Shown here piece after piece: positions 51,273 through 59,613 of a DNA stretch of 64,000 bases; position 1 is the stretch's first letter, and the number at the start of each line of letters is the position of its first letter. A program made the translations under genes and the position numbers. Source of the stretch: Amaricoccus sp047275745 (GTDB lineage Bacteria > Pseudomonadota > Alphaproteobacteria > Rhodobacterales > Rhodobacteraceae); the NCBI RefSeq assembly GCF_047275745.1, contig NZ_JBKQWU010000003.1:124001-188000 (forward strand), in the 5' to 3' direction. The notes below the pieces were generated by a model. That model had not been told where the DNA came from, ran no database searches, and saw only the letters and a program-made list of their open reading frames with translations.

Positions 51273-52175
51273 ATGAGCACCGATCCCGACTCCGAGCGCA
51301 TCGCGAAACGCCTGGCCCGCGCCGGCGTCGCCTCCCGCCGCGTCGCCGAGACCATGATCGCCGAGGGGCGCGTCGCGGTGAACGGACGCTTGATCGACAG
51401 CCCGGCGCTCAACGTGACGGCGGCCGATCGCATCCAGGTCGATGGCAAACCGCTCGCCGAGGCGGAGGCCACCCGCCTCTGGCGCTATCACAAGCCCGCG
51501 GGGCTGGTGACGACCGACCGCGACGAGAAGGGCCGCGACACCGTCTTCACCCACCTGCCGCCCGACATGCCGCGGGTCCTGTCGATCGGGCGGCTCGATC
51601 TCAACTCCGAGGGGCTGCTGCTGCTCACCAACGACGGCGCGCTCAAGCGGCGGCTGGAACTGCCCTCGACAGGCTGGCTCCGCAAGTACCGGGTGCGCGC
51701 GAAGGGGGAGCCGAATGACGCGGCCCTGGAGCCGCTGAGGCGCGGCGTGACGATCGACGGCGAGAAGTTCCAGCCGATGACCGTCAGCATCGACCGGCAG
51801 CAGGGTGCCAACGTCTGGCTCACCATCGGGCTCCGCGAGGGCAGGAATCGCGAGATCCGCCGCGCGCTGGAGCATGTGGGGCTCACGGTGAACCGGCTGA
51901 TCCGGCTCTCCTACGGCCCGTTCCAGCTCGGTGATCTGCCCCCGGGGGCGGTGGAGGAAGTGCGGCCCAAGGTCTTGCGCGACCAGATCGGCCTGCCCGT
52001 TCCGGCGGGGCGGCCAGAAACCAAACCGGAGACCGGTCCGCGGCGTCCCGCCGCGGCGAAAACGTCCGCGGAGAGCGGTAGGCTTTCTCGCGTGTCTGGG
52101 AATCGCCGCGCGCCCGAAACAACCGGGGCGCGAGGTGGGCGGACATCACCTCAAAAGAAACCGCCCCGGACCTGA
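51273..52175 (+). CDS. RluB/RsuA-family rRNA pseudouridine synthase
   Basis: This 300-aa enzyme isomerises uridines in rRNA. It has an N-terminal S4 RNA-binding domain (RIAKRLARAGVASRRVAETMIAEGRVAVNG, 9-38) and the catalytic SIGRLDLNSEGLLLLTNDG with Asp109. The RKYRVRAKG and GRNREIRRALEHVGLTVNRLIR segments follow. The C-terminal ~65 residues are a basic, Pro/Arg-rich disordered tail. Which rRNA position it modifies (RluB, RluE or RsuA type) I cannot settle. ATG 51273 follows AGGAG. Confidence 0.92.
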   Translation: MSTDPDSERIAKRLARAGVASRRVAETMIAEGRVAVNGRLIDSPALNVTAADRIQVDGKPLAEAEATRLWRYHKPAGLVTTDRDEKGRDTVFTHLPPDMPRVLSIGRLDLNSEGLLLLTNDGALKRRLELPSTGWLRKYRVRAKGEPNDAALEPLRRGVTIDGEKFQPMTVSIDRQQGANVWLTIGLREGRNREIRRALEHVGLTVNRLIRLSYGPFQLGDLPPGAVEEVRPKVLRDQIGLPVPAGRPETKPETGPRRPAAAKTSAESGRLSRVSGNRRAPETTGARGGRTSPQKKPPRT

Positions 52176-52254
52176 TCCGGGACGATTCGGGGAGACGCGC
52201 GGGCGAGCAGTCAGATCGGAGAGCGCTCACATGCCGCCACGTTCGATTGTCTCG

Positions 52255-52458
52255 TCAAACCTTCAGATGGCCGGCGCTCTTGCGGCCATCACGGCCGTCT
52301 ATGAGTTCGTACTCGATCGGCTGGTTGTCCTGCAGTGTCTGCAGCCCGGCCGCCTGCACGGCCGTGATATGTACGAAAATGTCCTTTCCACCATCGGAGG
52401 GCTGAATAAATCCGTAGCCTTTCTCCGTGTTGAACCACTTGACAGTGCCTTTAGCCAT
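52255..52458 (-). CDS. Cold-shock domain protein
   Basis: This 67-aa single-domain cold-shock protein binds single-stranded RNA/DNA through RNP1 (KGYGFIQP, 13-20) and RNP2 (DIFVHI, 26-31), after the typical MAKGTVKWFNTEKGYGF. It acts as an RNA chaperone in the cytosol. I placed the start at ATG 52458; a 12-codon upstream extension is not conserved. The leader contains a large hairpin at 52495-52540, consistent with the structured leaders of cspA-like mRNAs. Confidence 0.95.
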   Translation of the reverse strand: MAKGTVKWFNTEKGYGFIQPSDGGKDIFVHITAVQAAGLQTLQDNQPIEYELIDGRDGRKSAGHLKV

Positions 52459-52806
52459 TCTGAAGCGCCCTTTAGTCGTCAGACCGGAGCACAATGCCCC
52501 GGGTCACAGCACGTCACGTCCTCGTGACCGCCGCGGGGCAATATCAGAGCACGGAACCTACCTTCGGAAACACTAGCCCGAATCACTACCCAAAAAAAAG
52601 CGCCTTGGACCTTTTTCGCAACGCCGAAACGCCCGTGCCCGCGTGATTTCGCGCCCCCGGCCCCGACCCCGGACCCGCCCTGGACCCATGGCACTAGCAA
52701 CCGCTCCGCGAGGTGACTATCTTTCCAGCATTGCCCGGCGGTCTAGGCCGTCATGATTGCCCGGTGGCGAAAGCCGCCGTGGCGCCCGAGTGTTAGAGAG
52801 GCACCC
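52459..52806. other. Cold-shock gene leader and divergent promoter region
   Basis: This spacer holds the cold-shock gene leader (52459-52540), an A8 tract at 52592-52599, and the promoter area of the xpaC-telA block. No other gene is convincing. A frame from an ATG at 52753 runs into the small secreted gene but starts with unlikely sequence. Confidence 0.5.
52495..52540 (-). promoter_or_regulatory. Cold-shock mRNA leader hairpin
   Basis: Stems TGCCCCG (52495-52501) with CGGGGCA (52534-52540), and inside it GGTCAC (52502-52507) with GTGACC (52524-52529). It starts 37 bases upstream of the cold-shock start codon, in the position expected for a temperature-responsive leader structure. Confidence 0.6.
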
Positions 52807-52974
52807 TTGCGACTCACCGGCTTCATCGTACTCGCCGCGATCGTGCTCTCCACAGGCTTCGCCGCGCTGGCGGGGCCGGTGCCCGTTCGGGTGCCCGGGG
52901 CTGACACACCGTCACGCCTGCCCGGTCAACTCTCCCCCGCCCCCCACGCCCCGGCCGTTTCCGGAGATTTCTGA
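52807..52974 (+). CDS. Small secreted or membrane-anchored peptide
   Basis: This 55-residue product starts at a TTG (52807) after GAGAGGCACCC. It reads as a signal peptide or anchor (RLTGFIVLAAIVLSTGFAALA) followed by a ~30-residue Pro-rich segment (VPVRVPGADTPSRLPGQLSPA). Its TGA overlaps the ATG of the XpaC-like gene (TGATG), so it is translationally coupled to the block. An ATG at 52753 would add 18 residues. I recognise no family. It could be a real envelope peptide or a leader. Confidence 0.5.
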   Translation: MRLTGFIVLAAIVLSTGFAALAGPVPVRVPGADTPSRLPGQLSPAPHAPAVSGDF

Positions 52975-53921
52975 TGGCCGCCCAGCGCTACGGGGGCAAG
53001 TATTCTCCCGACCCCTCGGTCACCCCGAAGGCCGGCGGCGGGGATGGCGCGAAGCGCGGTGGTGCCACGCCGCCGCCGCCGTTCCGCAACCGGCGCGCGA
53101 GCAGTGTGAGCTTCCGGGCCCGGCTGATGTTCGCACTGCCGATCCCGCTCTTTCTCGGCGGCCTCTTCGCGATCGGCTCCGGCGACCCCGTCGCCATGGT
53201 GGCCAATCTCGGCGGCTTCGCGGGCCTCATGGGCTCCGCCTGGCTGCTCGCCGAGGGGCAGCGGGCGGAGGCCGCCTACGAGGCGCGCGCGGTCGCCCGC
53301 CCGCCAGCGATTCCGCGCAAGCTCTTCGCAGCCGCGATCACCGGCGTCTCGATCGCGGCGGTGAACTTCCTCAGCCTCGATCAGGGACTCGGCTCGATCG
53401 CCTACGGCCTCGTCGCCGGCCTCGCCCATGTCGCGGCCTTCGGGCTCGATCCGATGAAGAAGAAAGGCATCGCCGGCTTCGACGATTTCGCCTCGGAACG
53501 CGTCGCACGCGCGATCGACGCCGCCGAGGACCTGCTGCGCGAGACCTCCGCGGCCGCCAACCGGATACGCGACCGGCGGCTGCAGAGCCGGGTCGAGCGG
53601 GTCTGCGACAACGCCCGCGATGTCTTCCGCGTGGTGGAACGCGATCCGCGCGACCTGCCGCGTTCCCGGGCCTTCCTGAGCGTCTACCTGCTCGGCCTGC
53701 GCGACGCCACGGTGAAATACGCCGATCTCGCCGACCGGGGCGGCGCCCCGGGCGCGCGCGAGCGCTTCGAGTCGCTGCTCTCGGATCTCGAGGCGAGCTT
53801 CGGCAAGCAACGCACCCATCTGCTGGAGGACAACCGCGGCTCGCTCGATGTCGAGATCGAGGTGCTGCGCGACCGTCTGCGGCAGGATGGACTCGTCCCC
53901 ATCGAAGGAGAGAAGTCATGA
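52974..53921 (+). CDS. XpaC-like (5-bromo-4-chloroindolyl phosphate hydrolysis family) membrane protein
   Basis: This 315-aa protein belongs to the XpaC family. A disordered Gly/Pro N-terminus is followed by four hydrophobic segments (about 51-68, 74-93, 118-134, 141-157) and a C-terminal helical domain (ASERVARAIDAAEDLLRETSAAANRIRD, then RVCDNARDVFRVVERDPRDLPRSRAFLSVYLL). The family name comes from a phosphatase-screen phenotype and does not imply enzymatic activity. XpaC and TelA genes are frequent neighbours. Its stop overlaps the telA start (ATGA), so the proteins probably work together at the inner membrane. Confidence 0.85.
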   Translation: MAAQRYGGKYSPDPSVTPKAGGGDGAKRGGATPPPPFRNRRASSVSFRARLMFALPIPLFLGGLFAIGSGDPVAMVANLGGFAGLMGSAWLLAEGQRAEAAYEARAVARPPAIPRKLFAAAITGVSIAAVNFLSLDQGLGSIAYGLVAGLAHVAAFGLDPMKKKGIAGFDDFASERVARAIDAAEDLLRETSAAANRIRDRRLQSRVERVCDNARDVFRVVERDPRDLPRSRAFLSVYLLGLRDATVKYADLADRGGAPGARERFESLLSDLEASFGKQRTHLLEDNRGSLDVEIEVLRDRLRQDGLVPIEGEKS

Positions 53922-55099
53922 CCGAGGAAGTCCGGGCCCAGGCCGAGGCGACCATCAAAGACGTCGAGGAAGTGACGGCGCTCCTCCTGCCCGAGCCGGA
54001 GCCCGAACCGGTCGTCGATCCGCGCGCGCTCGATCCTCAGGCCCAGGCCGAGGTCGAGCGTCGCAAGGCCGAGATCGACATGAGCAATACCCAGTCGATC
54101 ATCCGCTTCGGCTCCGCCGCCCAGGCCGAGTTGCAGTCGATCAGCCAGGACATGCTGGCGGGCGTGCGTAACAAGGACGTGGGACCGGCGGGCGACAGCC
54201 TGCGCGACATGGTGACCTCGCTGCGCGGCTTCTCGATGGACGAGCTCGACCCGAACCGGAAGCGCAGCTGGTGGGAGCGCCTCACCGGCGCCGCCGAGCC
54301 GCTGGCGGAATTCGCCGCGAAATACGAGACGGTGCAGGCGCAGATCGACAAGATCTCCGCCGAACTGCTCCAGCACGAGCACGCGCTCCTGAAGGACGTG
54401 AAGTCGCTCGACAAGCTCTACGAGAAGACGCTCGACTTCTACCGCGAGCTGGCCCTCTACATCGCCGCCGGCACCGCGAAGCTCGCCGAGATCGACGGAA
54501 CGGAGGTTCCGGCGCGGGAAGCGGCGATGAACGCCGCCGCCGAGAGCGACAAGATGATCCGGGCACAGGAGCTGCGCGACCTGCGCGCCGCGCGCGACGA
54601 TCTGGAGCGGCGGGTGCACGACCTGAAGCTGACGCGGCAGGTCACGATGCAGTCGCTGCCCTCGATCCGGCTGGTGCAGGAGAATGACAAGAGCCTGATC
54701 ACCAAGATCAACTCGACGCTCGTCAACACCGTCCCGCTCTGGGAGACCCAGCTCGCCCAGTCGGTGACCGTCCATCGCTCGCGCGAGGCGAGCCGCGTGG
54801 TGAAGGAGGCGAACGACCTGACCAACGACCTGCTGCGCAAGAATGCCGAGAACCTGCGCGAGGCGAACGCCGAGATCCGCACCGAACTCGAACGCGGCGT
54901 CTTCGACGTGGACGCGGTGCAGAAGGCGAACGACGACCTGATCGCGACGATCGAGGATTCGCTCAGGATCGCCGACGAGGGCAAGGCGCGCCGCGCCGAG
55001 GCCGAACGGAGCCTCCAGCGGATGGAGGGCGAGCTTCGCGACACGCTCGCCGCCGCCAGGGCGCGCGGAGACGCGCCCTCCAGCCGACCCACGGCCTGA
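53918..55099 (+). CDS. telA: TelA family toxic-anion resistance protein
   Basis: This 393-aa soluble, almost wholly alpha-helical protein matches TelA: SIIRFGSAAQAELQSISQDML, DSLRDMVTSLRGFSMDEL, WWERLTGAAEPLAEFAAKYETVQAQIDKISAELLQHEHALLKDV, LDKLYEKTLDFYRELALYIAAG, and the later coiled coil ending LRIADEGKARRAEAERSL. TelA was named for tellurite resistance, but its mechanism is unknown and the family is widely linked to envelope stress. ATG 53918 overlaps the XpaC stop. It probably docks on XpaC at the membrane. Confidence 0.9.
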   Translation: MTEEVRAQAEATIKDVEEVTALLLPEPEPEPVVDPRALDPQAQAEVERRKAEIDMSNTQSIIRFGSAAQAELQSISQDMLAGVRNKDVGPAGDSLRDMVTSLRGFSMDELDPNRKRSWWERLTGAAEPLAEFAAKYETVQAQIDKISAELLQHEHALLKDVKSLDKLYEKTLDFYRELALYIAAGTAKLAEIDGTEVPAREAAMNAAAESDKMIRAQELRDLRAARDDLERRVHDLKLTRQVTMQSLPSIRLVQENDKSLITKINSTLVNTVPLWETQLAQSVTVHRSREASRVVKEANDLTNDLLRKNAENLREANAEIRTELERGVFDVDAVQKANDDLIATIEDSLRIADEGKARRAEAERSLQRMEGELRDTLAAARARGDAPSSRPTA

Positions 55100-55110
55100 C
55101 GGCGGGGCGC

Positions 55111-56160
55111 ATGTCGAGCGGCGGAGCGGGCGGAGATGCTGCGCGCGCGACCGGGCGGATCGCCCCGGGGGTCGCGCTCGCCGGCCTGTTCGCCCTGACC
55201 GGATGCGGCTGGTCCGGTGGCGGCTGGTACGGTGGCGGGGACGCGGTTCCCGTGGCCGCGCCGTCGCCCGACAGCTTCTCCGCGCCCGCCGATGCGATCC
55301 CGCCGCTCCCCGAGGAGGGGATCGATCCGCGGGAGCTGCGCCAGTTCTATTCCGATGTGCAGCGCGATCTGATCGCGACCGGCCGGCTCAGGACCGACAC
55401 GGCCCCTTCCGACGCGCCCTATGGCGTGCCCGAACTGGTGCGGGATTTCGAGCGGGTGGCGTTCTACAACGAATATACCAATGTCGACGGCGAACTGGTG
55501 CACGAGGAATCCTCCTATGTCCTCCGCCGCTGGGCCAAGCCGATCCGGGTCGCCGCGATGGCCAGCCCCGCGACGCCGAAGGACTCCGCGCGCGACCGCG
55601 GCAATGTCGCGGCCTATGCCCAGCGCCTCGCGCGGCTGACCGGCGCGGACATGCGCATGGCGGACGATCCGTCGGTGAACTTCCTCGTGCTCTTCATGAA
55701 TTCCGACGAGCGCGAGCTATTCGCCGACCAGATCCGGCGCCGCTACCCGATCTTCGCGCCGGCGATCATGAACACCATGCGCGACGCGCCGCTCGACACG
55801 TTCTGCATCACCTATTCCTACGAGGACCCGTCCGATCCCGCGCTCTACGACGCCGTGCTGATCCTGATCCGGGCGGAGCATCCGTCGCTCACGCGGCTCT
55901 CCTGCGTGCATGAGGAGATGGCCCAGGCCATGGGCCTCATGAACGACAGCCCGGAGGCGCGGCCGTCGCTCTTCAGCGACAGCCTCGAATTCGCCCTGCT
56001 GACCGAGCATGATGAAATATTGCTCCGCATGCTCTACGATCCCCGCCTGAGCCCCGGCATGACGGCGGAGGAGGCGCGTCCGCTCCTCCCCGACATCGCC
56101 CGCGACGCCATCGCCGCGGAACAGCGCGACGGCGGCGCGCCGGCCCCGGCCGTGAACTGA
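55111..56160 (+). CDS. DUF2927 lipoprotein
   Basis: This 349-aa protein has a lipoprotein signal (PGVALAGLFALTGC, Cys32) after an unusually long N-region, then a DUF2927 domain: RDFERVAFYNEYTNVDGELVHEESSYVLRRWAKPIRVA, NFLVLFMNSDERELFADQIRR, and CVHEEMAQAMGLMNDSPEARPSLFSDSLEFALLTEHDEILLRMLYDPRLSPGM. The HEE...H spacing in CVHEEMAQAMGL looks like a metalloprotease-type zinc helix (HExxH-like but with M-A-Q). It lies 11 bases after telA, as the extracytoplasmic member of the block. Confidence 0.82.
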   Translation: MSSGGAGGDAARATGRIAPGVALAGLFALTGCGWSGGGWYGGGDAVPVAAPSPDSFSAPADAIPPLPEEGIDPRELRQFYSDVQRDLIATGRLRTDTAPSDAPYGVPELVRDFERVAFYNEYTNVDGELVHEESSYVLRRWAKPIRVAAMASPATPKDSARDRGNVAAYAQRLARLTGADMRMADDPSVNFLVLFMNSDERELFADQIRRRYPIFAPAIMNTMRDAPLDTFCITYSYEDPSDPALYDAVLILIRAEHPSLTRLSCVHEEMAQAMGLMNDSPEARPSLFSDSLEFALLTEHDEILLRMLYDPRLSPGMTAEEARPLLPDIARDAIAAEQRDGGAPAPAVN

Positions 56161-56174
56161 GAGGAAGGCTTCCC

Positions 56175-57302
56175 ATGTCGATCTTTGATTTCCTCCGTGG
56201 CGAGTTCATCGACGTCATCCACTGGACCGACGACACGCGCGACACCATCGTCTGGCGGTTCGAGCGGCAGGGTCATGCGATCAAGTACGGCGCCAAGCTG
56301 ACCGTGCGCGAGGGGCAGGCGGCGGTCTTCGTCCATGAAGGCCAGCTCGCCGACGTGTTCGGCCCGGGGCTCTACGAGCTCCAGACCAACAACATGCCGA
56401 TCCTGACGACGCTGCAGCACTGGGACCACGGATTCCAGAGCCCGTTCAAATCCGAGATCTACTTCGTCAACACCCGGCTTTTCACCGATCTCAAATGGGG
56501 CACGAAGAATCCGATCCTCTGCCGTGACAAGGAGTTCGGACTGGTCCGGCTGCGCGCCTACGGCACCTATACGATGCGGGTGACGGACCCGGGCAGGTTC
56601 CTGACCGAGATCGTCGGCACCGATGGCGAGTTCACGACCGAGGAGATCGAATTCCAGATCCGCAACGTGATCATCACGCATTTCAGCCAGCTGATCGCCG
56701 CCTCCGGCATCCCGGTGCTCGACATGGCGGCGAATACGCTCGACCTCGGCAAGCTCGTCGCCGACAGGATCTCGCCGCTGATCGCGGATTACGGGATCAC
56801 GCTGCCCGCCTTCTACATCGAGAACGTCTCGCTCCCGACCGAGGTCGAGAGCGCGCTCGACAAGCGCACGGCCATGGGCGCGGTCGGAGATCTCAGCCGG
56901 TACACCGAATTCTCCGCCGCCGAGGCGATGACGAAGGCGGCCGCGAACCCGGACGGCGGCGGCGGGATGGCCGCCGGGATGGGCGCCGGCATGGGCATGG
57001 CGATGGGCGCCCGGATGGCCGAAGGCATGGGGCGAAGCGGCCCATGGGGCGCGGCGCCCGCGGCCGATGCGGCGCCGCCCCCGCCCCCGGGCGCCGCGAC
57101 GCGGGTCTGGCACGTCGCAGAGGGTGGCGCCACGAAGGGCCCCTATTCCGAGGATGAGCTCGCGGTCATGGTCTCGGGCGGCGCGGTCACGGGCGAGACC
57201 TGGCTCTGGACGCCGGGCAGCGCCGACTGGAGGCGCGCGTCCGAAATTCCGGAAGTCGCCCGCTTCCTGAGCGCGACGCCGCCGCCCCCGCCCGCGGACT
57301 GA
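56175..57302 (+). CDS. SPFH-domain protein with C-terminal GYF-type domain (YdjI-like)
   Basis: This 375-aa protein begins FDFLRGEFIDVIHWTDDTRDTIVWRFERQGHAIKYGAKLTVREGQ and runs through an SPFH (flotillin/band-7 type) domain to about 250. A Gly/Ala/Met-rich linker (MAAGMGAGMGMAMGARM) joins it to a C-terminal GYF_2-like module (VWHVAEGGATKGPYSEDELAVMVSGGAV). It lacks a membrane helix, like B. subtilis YdjI. It probably assembles a membrane-attached scaffold recruited by the zinc-ribbon protein encoded next. The ATG is at 56175. Confidence 0.88.
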   Translation: MSIFDFLRGEFIDVIHWTDDTRDTIVWRFERQGHAIKYGAKLTVREGQAAVFVHEGQLADVFGPGLYELQTNNMPILTTLQHWDHGFQSPFKSEIYFVNTRLFTDLKWGTKNPILCRDKEFGLVRLRAYGTYTMRVTDPGRFLTEIVGTDGEFTTEEIEFQIRNVIITHFSQLIAASGIPVLDMAANTLDLGKLVADRISPLIADYGITLPAFYIENVSLPTEVESALDKRTAMGAVGDLSRYTEFSAAEAMTKAAANPDGGGGMAAGMGAGMGMAMGARMAEGMGRSGPWGAAPAADAAPPPPPGAATRVWHVAEGGATKGPYSEDELAVMVSGGAVTGETWLWTPGSADWRRASEIPEVARFLSATPPPPPAD

Positions 57303-57312
57303 GGTCTCGCGG

Positions 57313-58620
57313 ATGAGCGGTTCGGATTCCGGAAACCCGTGGACGGCGGGCTCGCCACCCCGCCCCGGCGGATCGGGCACGAGCGGCCCTTGGGGTCCGG
57401 CGCCCGCCGCTCCGGGGCCGGACTCTCCGGGGCCCTCCGCTCCCGGGCCTGACGCCCTACGCCCCTCCCCGCCTCCGACCGAAACGGTGGCCCCGCGTCC
57501 TCCCGCGCCGGAAGCCGCTCCAGCGGGGCCGGTGAAGCTCGAGGACCACCGCTTCCCCTGCCCGGCCTGCGGCGCGCCAATGCGGTTCCGGCCGGGCACG
57601 ACGGCGCTCCGCTGCCCGCATTGCGGCCACGAGGAGCCGATTCCGGACGCACGTGGCGGCATCCCGGAACTCGACCTCCGCGGCGCGGCGGAGAAGGCGG
57701 TTCCCGCCGTCGAGATGGAGGATCTGCGCGTCGTCCGCTGCGAAAGCTGCGGCGCCGAGGTCGAGTTCGACGCCGATATTCACGCCAAGGTCTGCCCGTT
57801 CTGCGCCGCGCCGATCGTGACCGACACCGGGGTGCGCCGCTACATCAAGCCGCAGGCGCAATTGCCCTTCCTGCTGACCGAGGACGAGGCGCGGCAGGCG
57901 ATGAACCGCTGGCTCGGCCGGCTCTGGTTCGCGCCGTCGAACCTCAGGGCCTATGCCCGCGCCGGCCGGGCGATGGACGGGATCTACGTCCCCTACTGGA
58001 CCTACGACGCCGAGACGCGCACGCGCTACAGCGGCCAGCGCGGCAAGGTCCACTACGAAAGCCATCCCGTGCGGGTGCGGGTGAACGGACGGACCCAGAC
58101 CCAGACGCAGCAGGTCGCGCGCGTCCGCTGGTATCCCGCGCAGGGCGCGGTGGCGCGGAACTTCGACGACGTGCTCGTGCTCGGCTCCAACAGCCTGCCG
58201 AAGCGCTACACCGATGCGATCGCGCCCTGGGATCTCTCGGCGCTCTCCGCCTATGAGCCGCGGTTTCTCGCGGGCTTCCGCGCCGAGGGCTATTCGGTCC
58301 CGGTCGAACAGGCTTACGGCGAGGCGAAGGAGATCATGGACGAGGTGATCCGGCAGGACATCCGTCGCGACATCGGCGGCGACCGGCAACGGATCGGCGC
58401 GATGGAGACGAGCGTCGGCGCGCTCACCTTCAAGCACGTGCTGCTGCCGGTCTGGGTGGCGGCCTACCGCTATCACGGCAAGAGCTACCGCTTCGTGGTC
58501 AACGGCCGCACCGGCGCGGTGGAGGGCGAGCGGCCCTATTCGTCGATGAAGGTCTTCTTCTTCGTCCTCGCCATGGTGCTCGCCGCCGTCGCCGTCGCCT
58601 ATCTGCAGGTCGCGTCCTGA
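57313..58620 (+). CDS. Double zinc-ribbon membrane protein (YdjG-like)
   Basis: This 435-aa protein has a Pro/Gly-rich N-terminal tail (1-75), two zinc ribbons (Cys83, 86, 101, 104 and Cys143, 146, 161, 164), a conserved central domain (WFAPSNLRAYARAGRAMDGIYVPYWTYDAET), and a C-terminal membrane helix (VFFFVLAMVLAAVAVAYLQV). It is usually annotated as a TFIIB-type zinc ribbon or PriA-like protein, which is misleading. It resembles B. subtilis YdjG, which anchors an SPFH protein. It lies 10 bases after the SPFH gene and ends the block. Confidence 0.87.
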   Translation: MSGSDSGNPWTAGSPPRPGGSGTSGPWGPAPAAPGPDSPGPSAPGPDALRPSPPPTETVAPRPPAPEAAPAGPVKLEDHRFPCPACGAPMRFRPGTTALRCPHCGHEEPIPDARGGIPELDLRGAAEKAVPAVEMEDLRVVRCESCGAEVEFDADIHAKVCPFCAAPIVTDTGVRRYIKPQAQLPFLLTEDEARQAMNRWLGRLWFAPSNLRAYARAGRAMDGIYVPYWTYDAETRTRYSGQRGKVHYESHPVRVRVNGRTQTQTQQVARVRWYPAQGAVARNFDDVLVLGSNSLPKRYTDAIAPWDLSALSAYEPRFLAGFRAEGYSVPVEQAYGEAKEIMDEVIRQDIRRDIGGDRQRIGAMETSVGALTFKHVLLPVWVAAYRYHGKSYRFVVNGRTGAVEGERPYSSMKVFFFVLAMVLAAVAVAYLQVAS

Positions 58621-58692
58621 GGCGCCGGCCGGTTCCGGCGACGCGTTCGTTGGCGCGGCCGGCCTCGTGAAGCTCCGGGCCGGACCGGAACC

Positions 58693-59448
58693 TCAGCCGA
58701 TGCTGGCGGCGATCTGTTCGACGCTCACGCCTTCCTTCACCTCGCGGAGCCGCGCATAGACAAGGGCGGTGAATATGGCGAAGAGCGCGTAGTAGATCGC
58801 CGAGACGAAGGATTCGACCAGCACCGACAGGGCGAAATTGTTCTCGACCGCGTAGAGCGCCGACCCCGCGAGCATGGCGAGGCCGACGATGACGACCCCC
58901 ATCAGCAGGACGGCCCCGGCGAGTTGCCAGCGATAGCCTTCGGTCAGTTCCTGCGCCCGGCCGAGCCCGCGCCAGCCCGAATTCTCGAAGACCACCGCCT
59001 CGACCCAGGGCAGGAAGCGCGCGACGACGTAGAGGCCCGGCACGATCAGGAGCGCGAAGCCAAGCCCCGCGAGCACGCTGATCACGATCCCGAGCACGGC
59101 GATCGGCAGCAGGTGCCGCGCCGCCTGCCGCGCGTACTGCCCGACGGAATGCGTCTTGCCGATCACCGCGTCGAGCGCGACGAGGCAGAGCACGCCGACG
59201 ACGAAATAGCTCAGCACCATGCTGAGCGAGCCGAGCATCAGCGCGCCGAAGCTCGGCACGGCCGGCATCGCGGCCTCGCCTCCCTCGGCCATCGGCGCCG
59301 CCGGCCAGGCGGCCCGGTTCAGGAGCGAAAGCGCCAGGGCCGGAACGAAGGCCATCGGAAACACGGTCGAGAATTTCGCGAGAAGGAGGCCGAAGGATTG
59401 CGCGACGATGCGTCCGGCCCCGAGTGGCGGCGGCGAAGGATGGCTCAC
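58693..59448 (-). CDS. Multi-pass membrane protein (YciC/GlpQ-membrane-domain-like)
   Basis: This 251-aa protein has about six hydrophobic segments and the repeated pattern of the YciC/DUF975-like and glycerophosphodiesterase membrane-domain proteins: RIVAQSFGLLLAKFSTVFPMAFVPALALSLL, LIVPGLYVVARFLPWVEAVVFENSGWRGLGRAQELTEGYRWQLAGA, and ALYAVENNFALSVLVESFVSAIYYALFAIFTALVYARLRE. The start is GTG at 59448. The function is unknown. It is convergent with the zinc-ribbon gene and upstream of nusB in the opposite direction of reading. Confidence 0.75.
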   Translation of the reverse strand: MSHPSPPPLGAGRIVAQSFGLLLAKFSTVFPMAFVPALALSLLNRAAWPAAPMAEGGEAAMPAVPSFGALMLGSLSMVLSYFVVGVLCLVALDAVIGKTHSVGQYARQAARHLLPIAVLGIVISVLAGLGFALLIVPGLYVVARFLPWVEAVVFENSGWRGLGRAQELTEGYRWQLAGAVLLMGVVIVGLAMLAGSALYAVENNFALSVLVESFVSAIYYALFAIFTALVYARLREVKEGVSVEQIAASIG

Positions 59449-59550
59449 GGGCGAGATGCTCCCTGCGGTTTCGATCCGGGCCCGCGGAGCGGCCCCGCCC
59501 GAGACCTAGCGGATCGGCCGGCGGGAGAGAAGTGCGCGGAAGCGCCCAGT

Positions 59551-59612
59551 GTCCCGAATGAGCCCGGTCCCGAATGACCCCGTCCCGGATGACCCCGGTC
59601 TCGGATGACTGG
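59551..59612. repeat. Four degenerate 15-16-bp repeats downstream of nusB
   Basis: Four head-to-tail units start at 59551, 59567, 59582 and 59598, with consensus GTCCCGGATGACCCCG. They end next to the nusB stop codon. The core GTCCCGGAT is shared with the 15-bp array at 12851-12910, 47 kb away. Confidence 0.8.
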
Positions 59613-59613
59613 C

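Noticed and set aside
57313..58620. Calling the zinc-ribbon protein a primosomal PriA-like replication factor
   Set aside because: Only the zinc-binding pattern is shared. There is no helicase domain, and a C-terminal membrane anchor and SPFH neighbour point to an envelope role.
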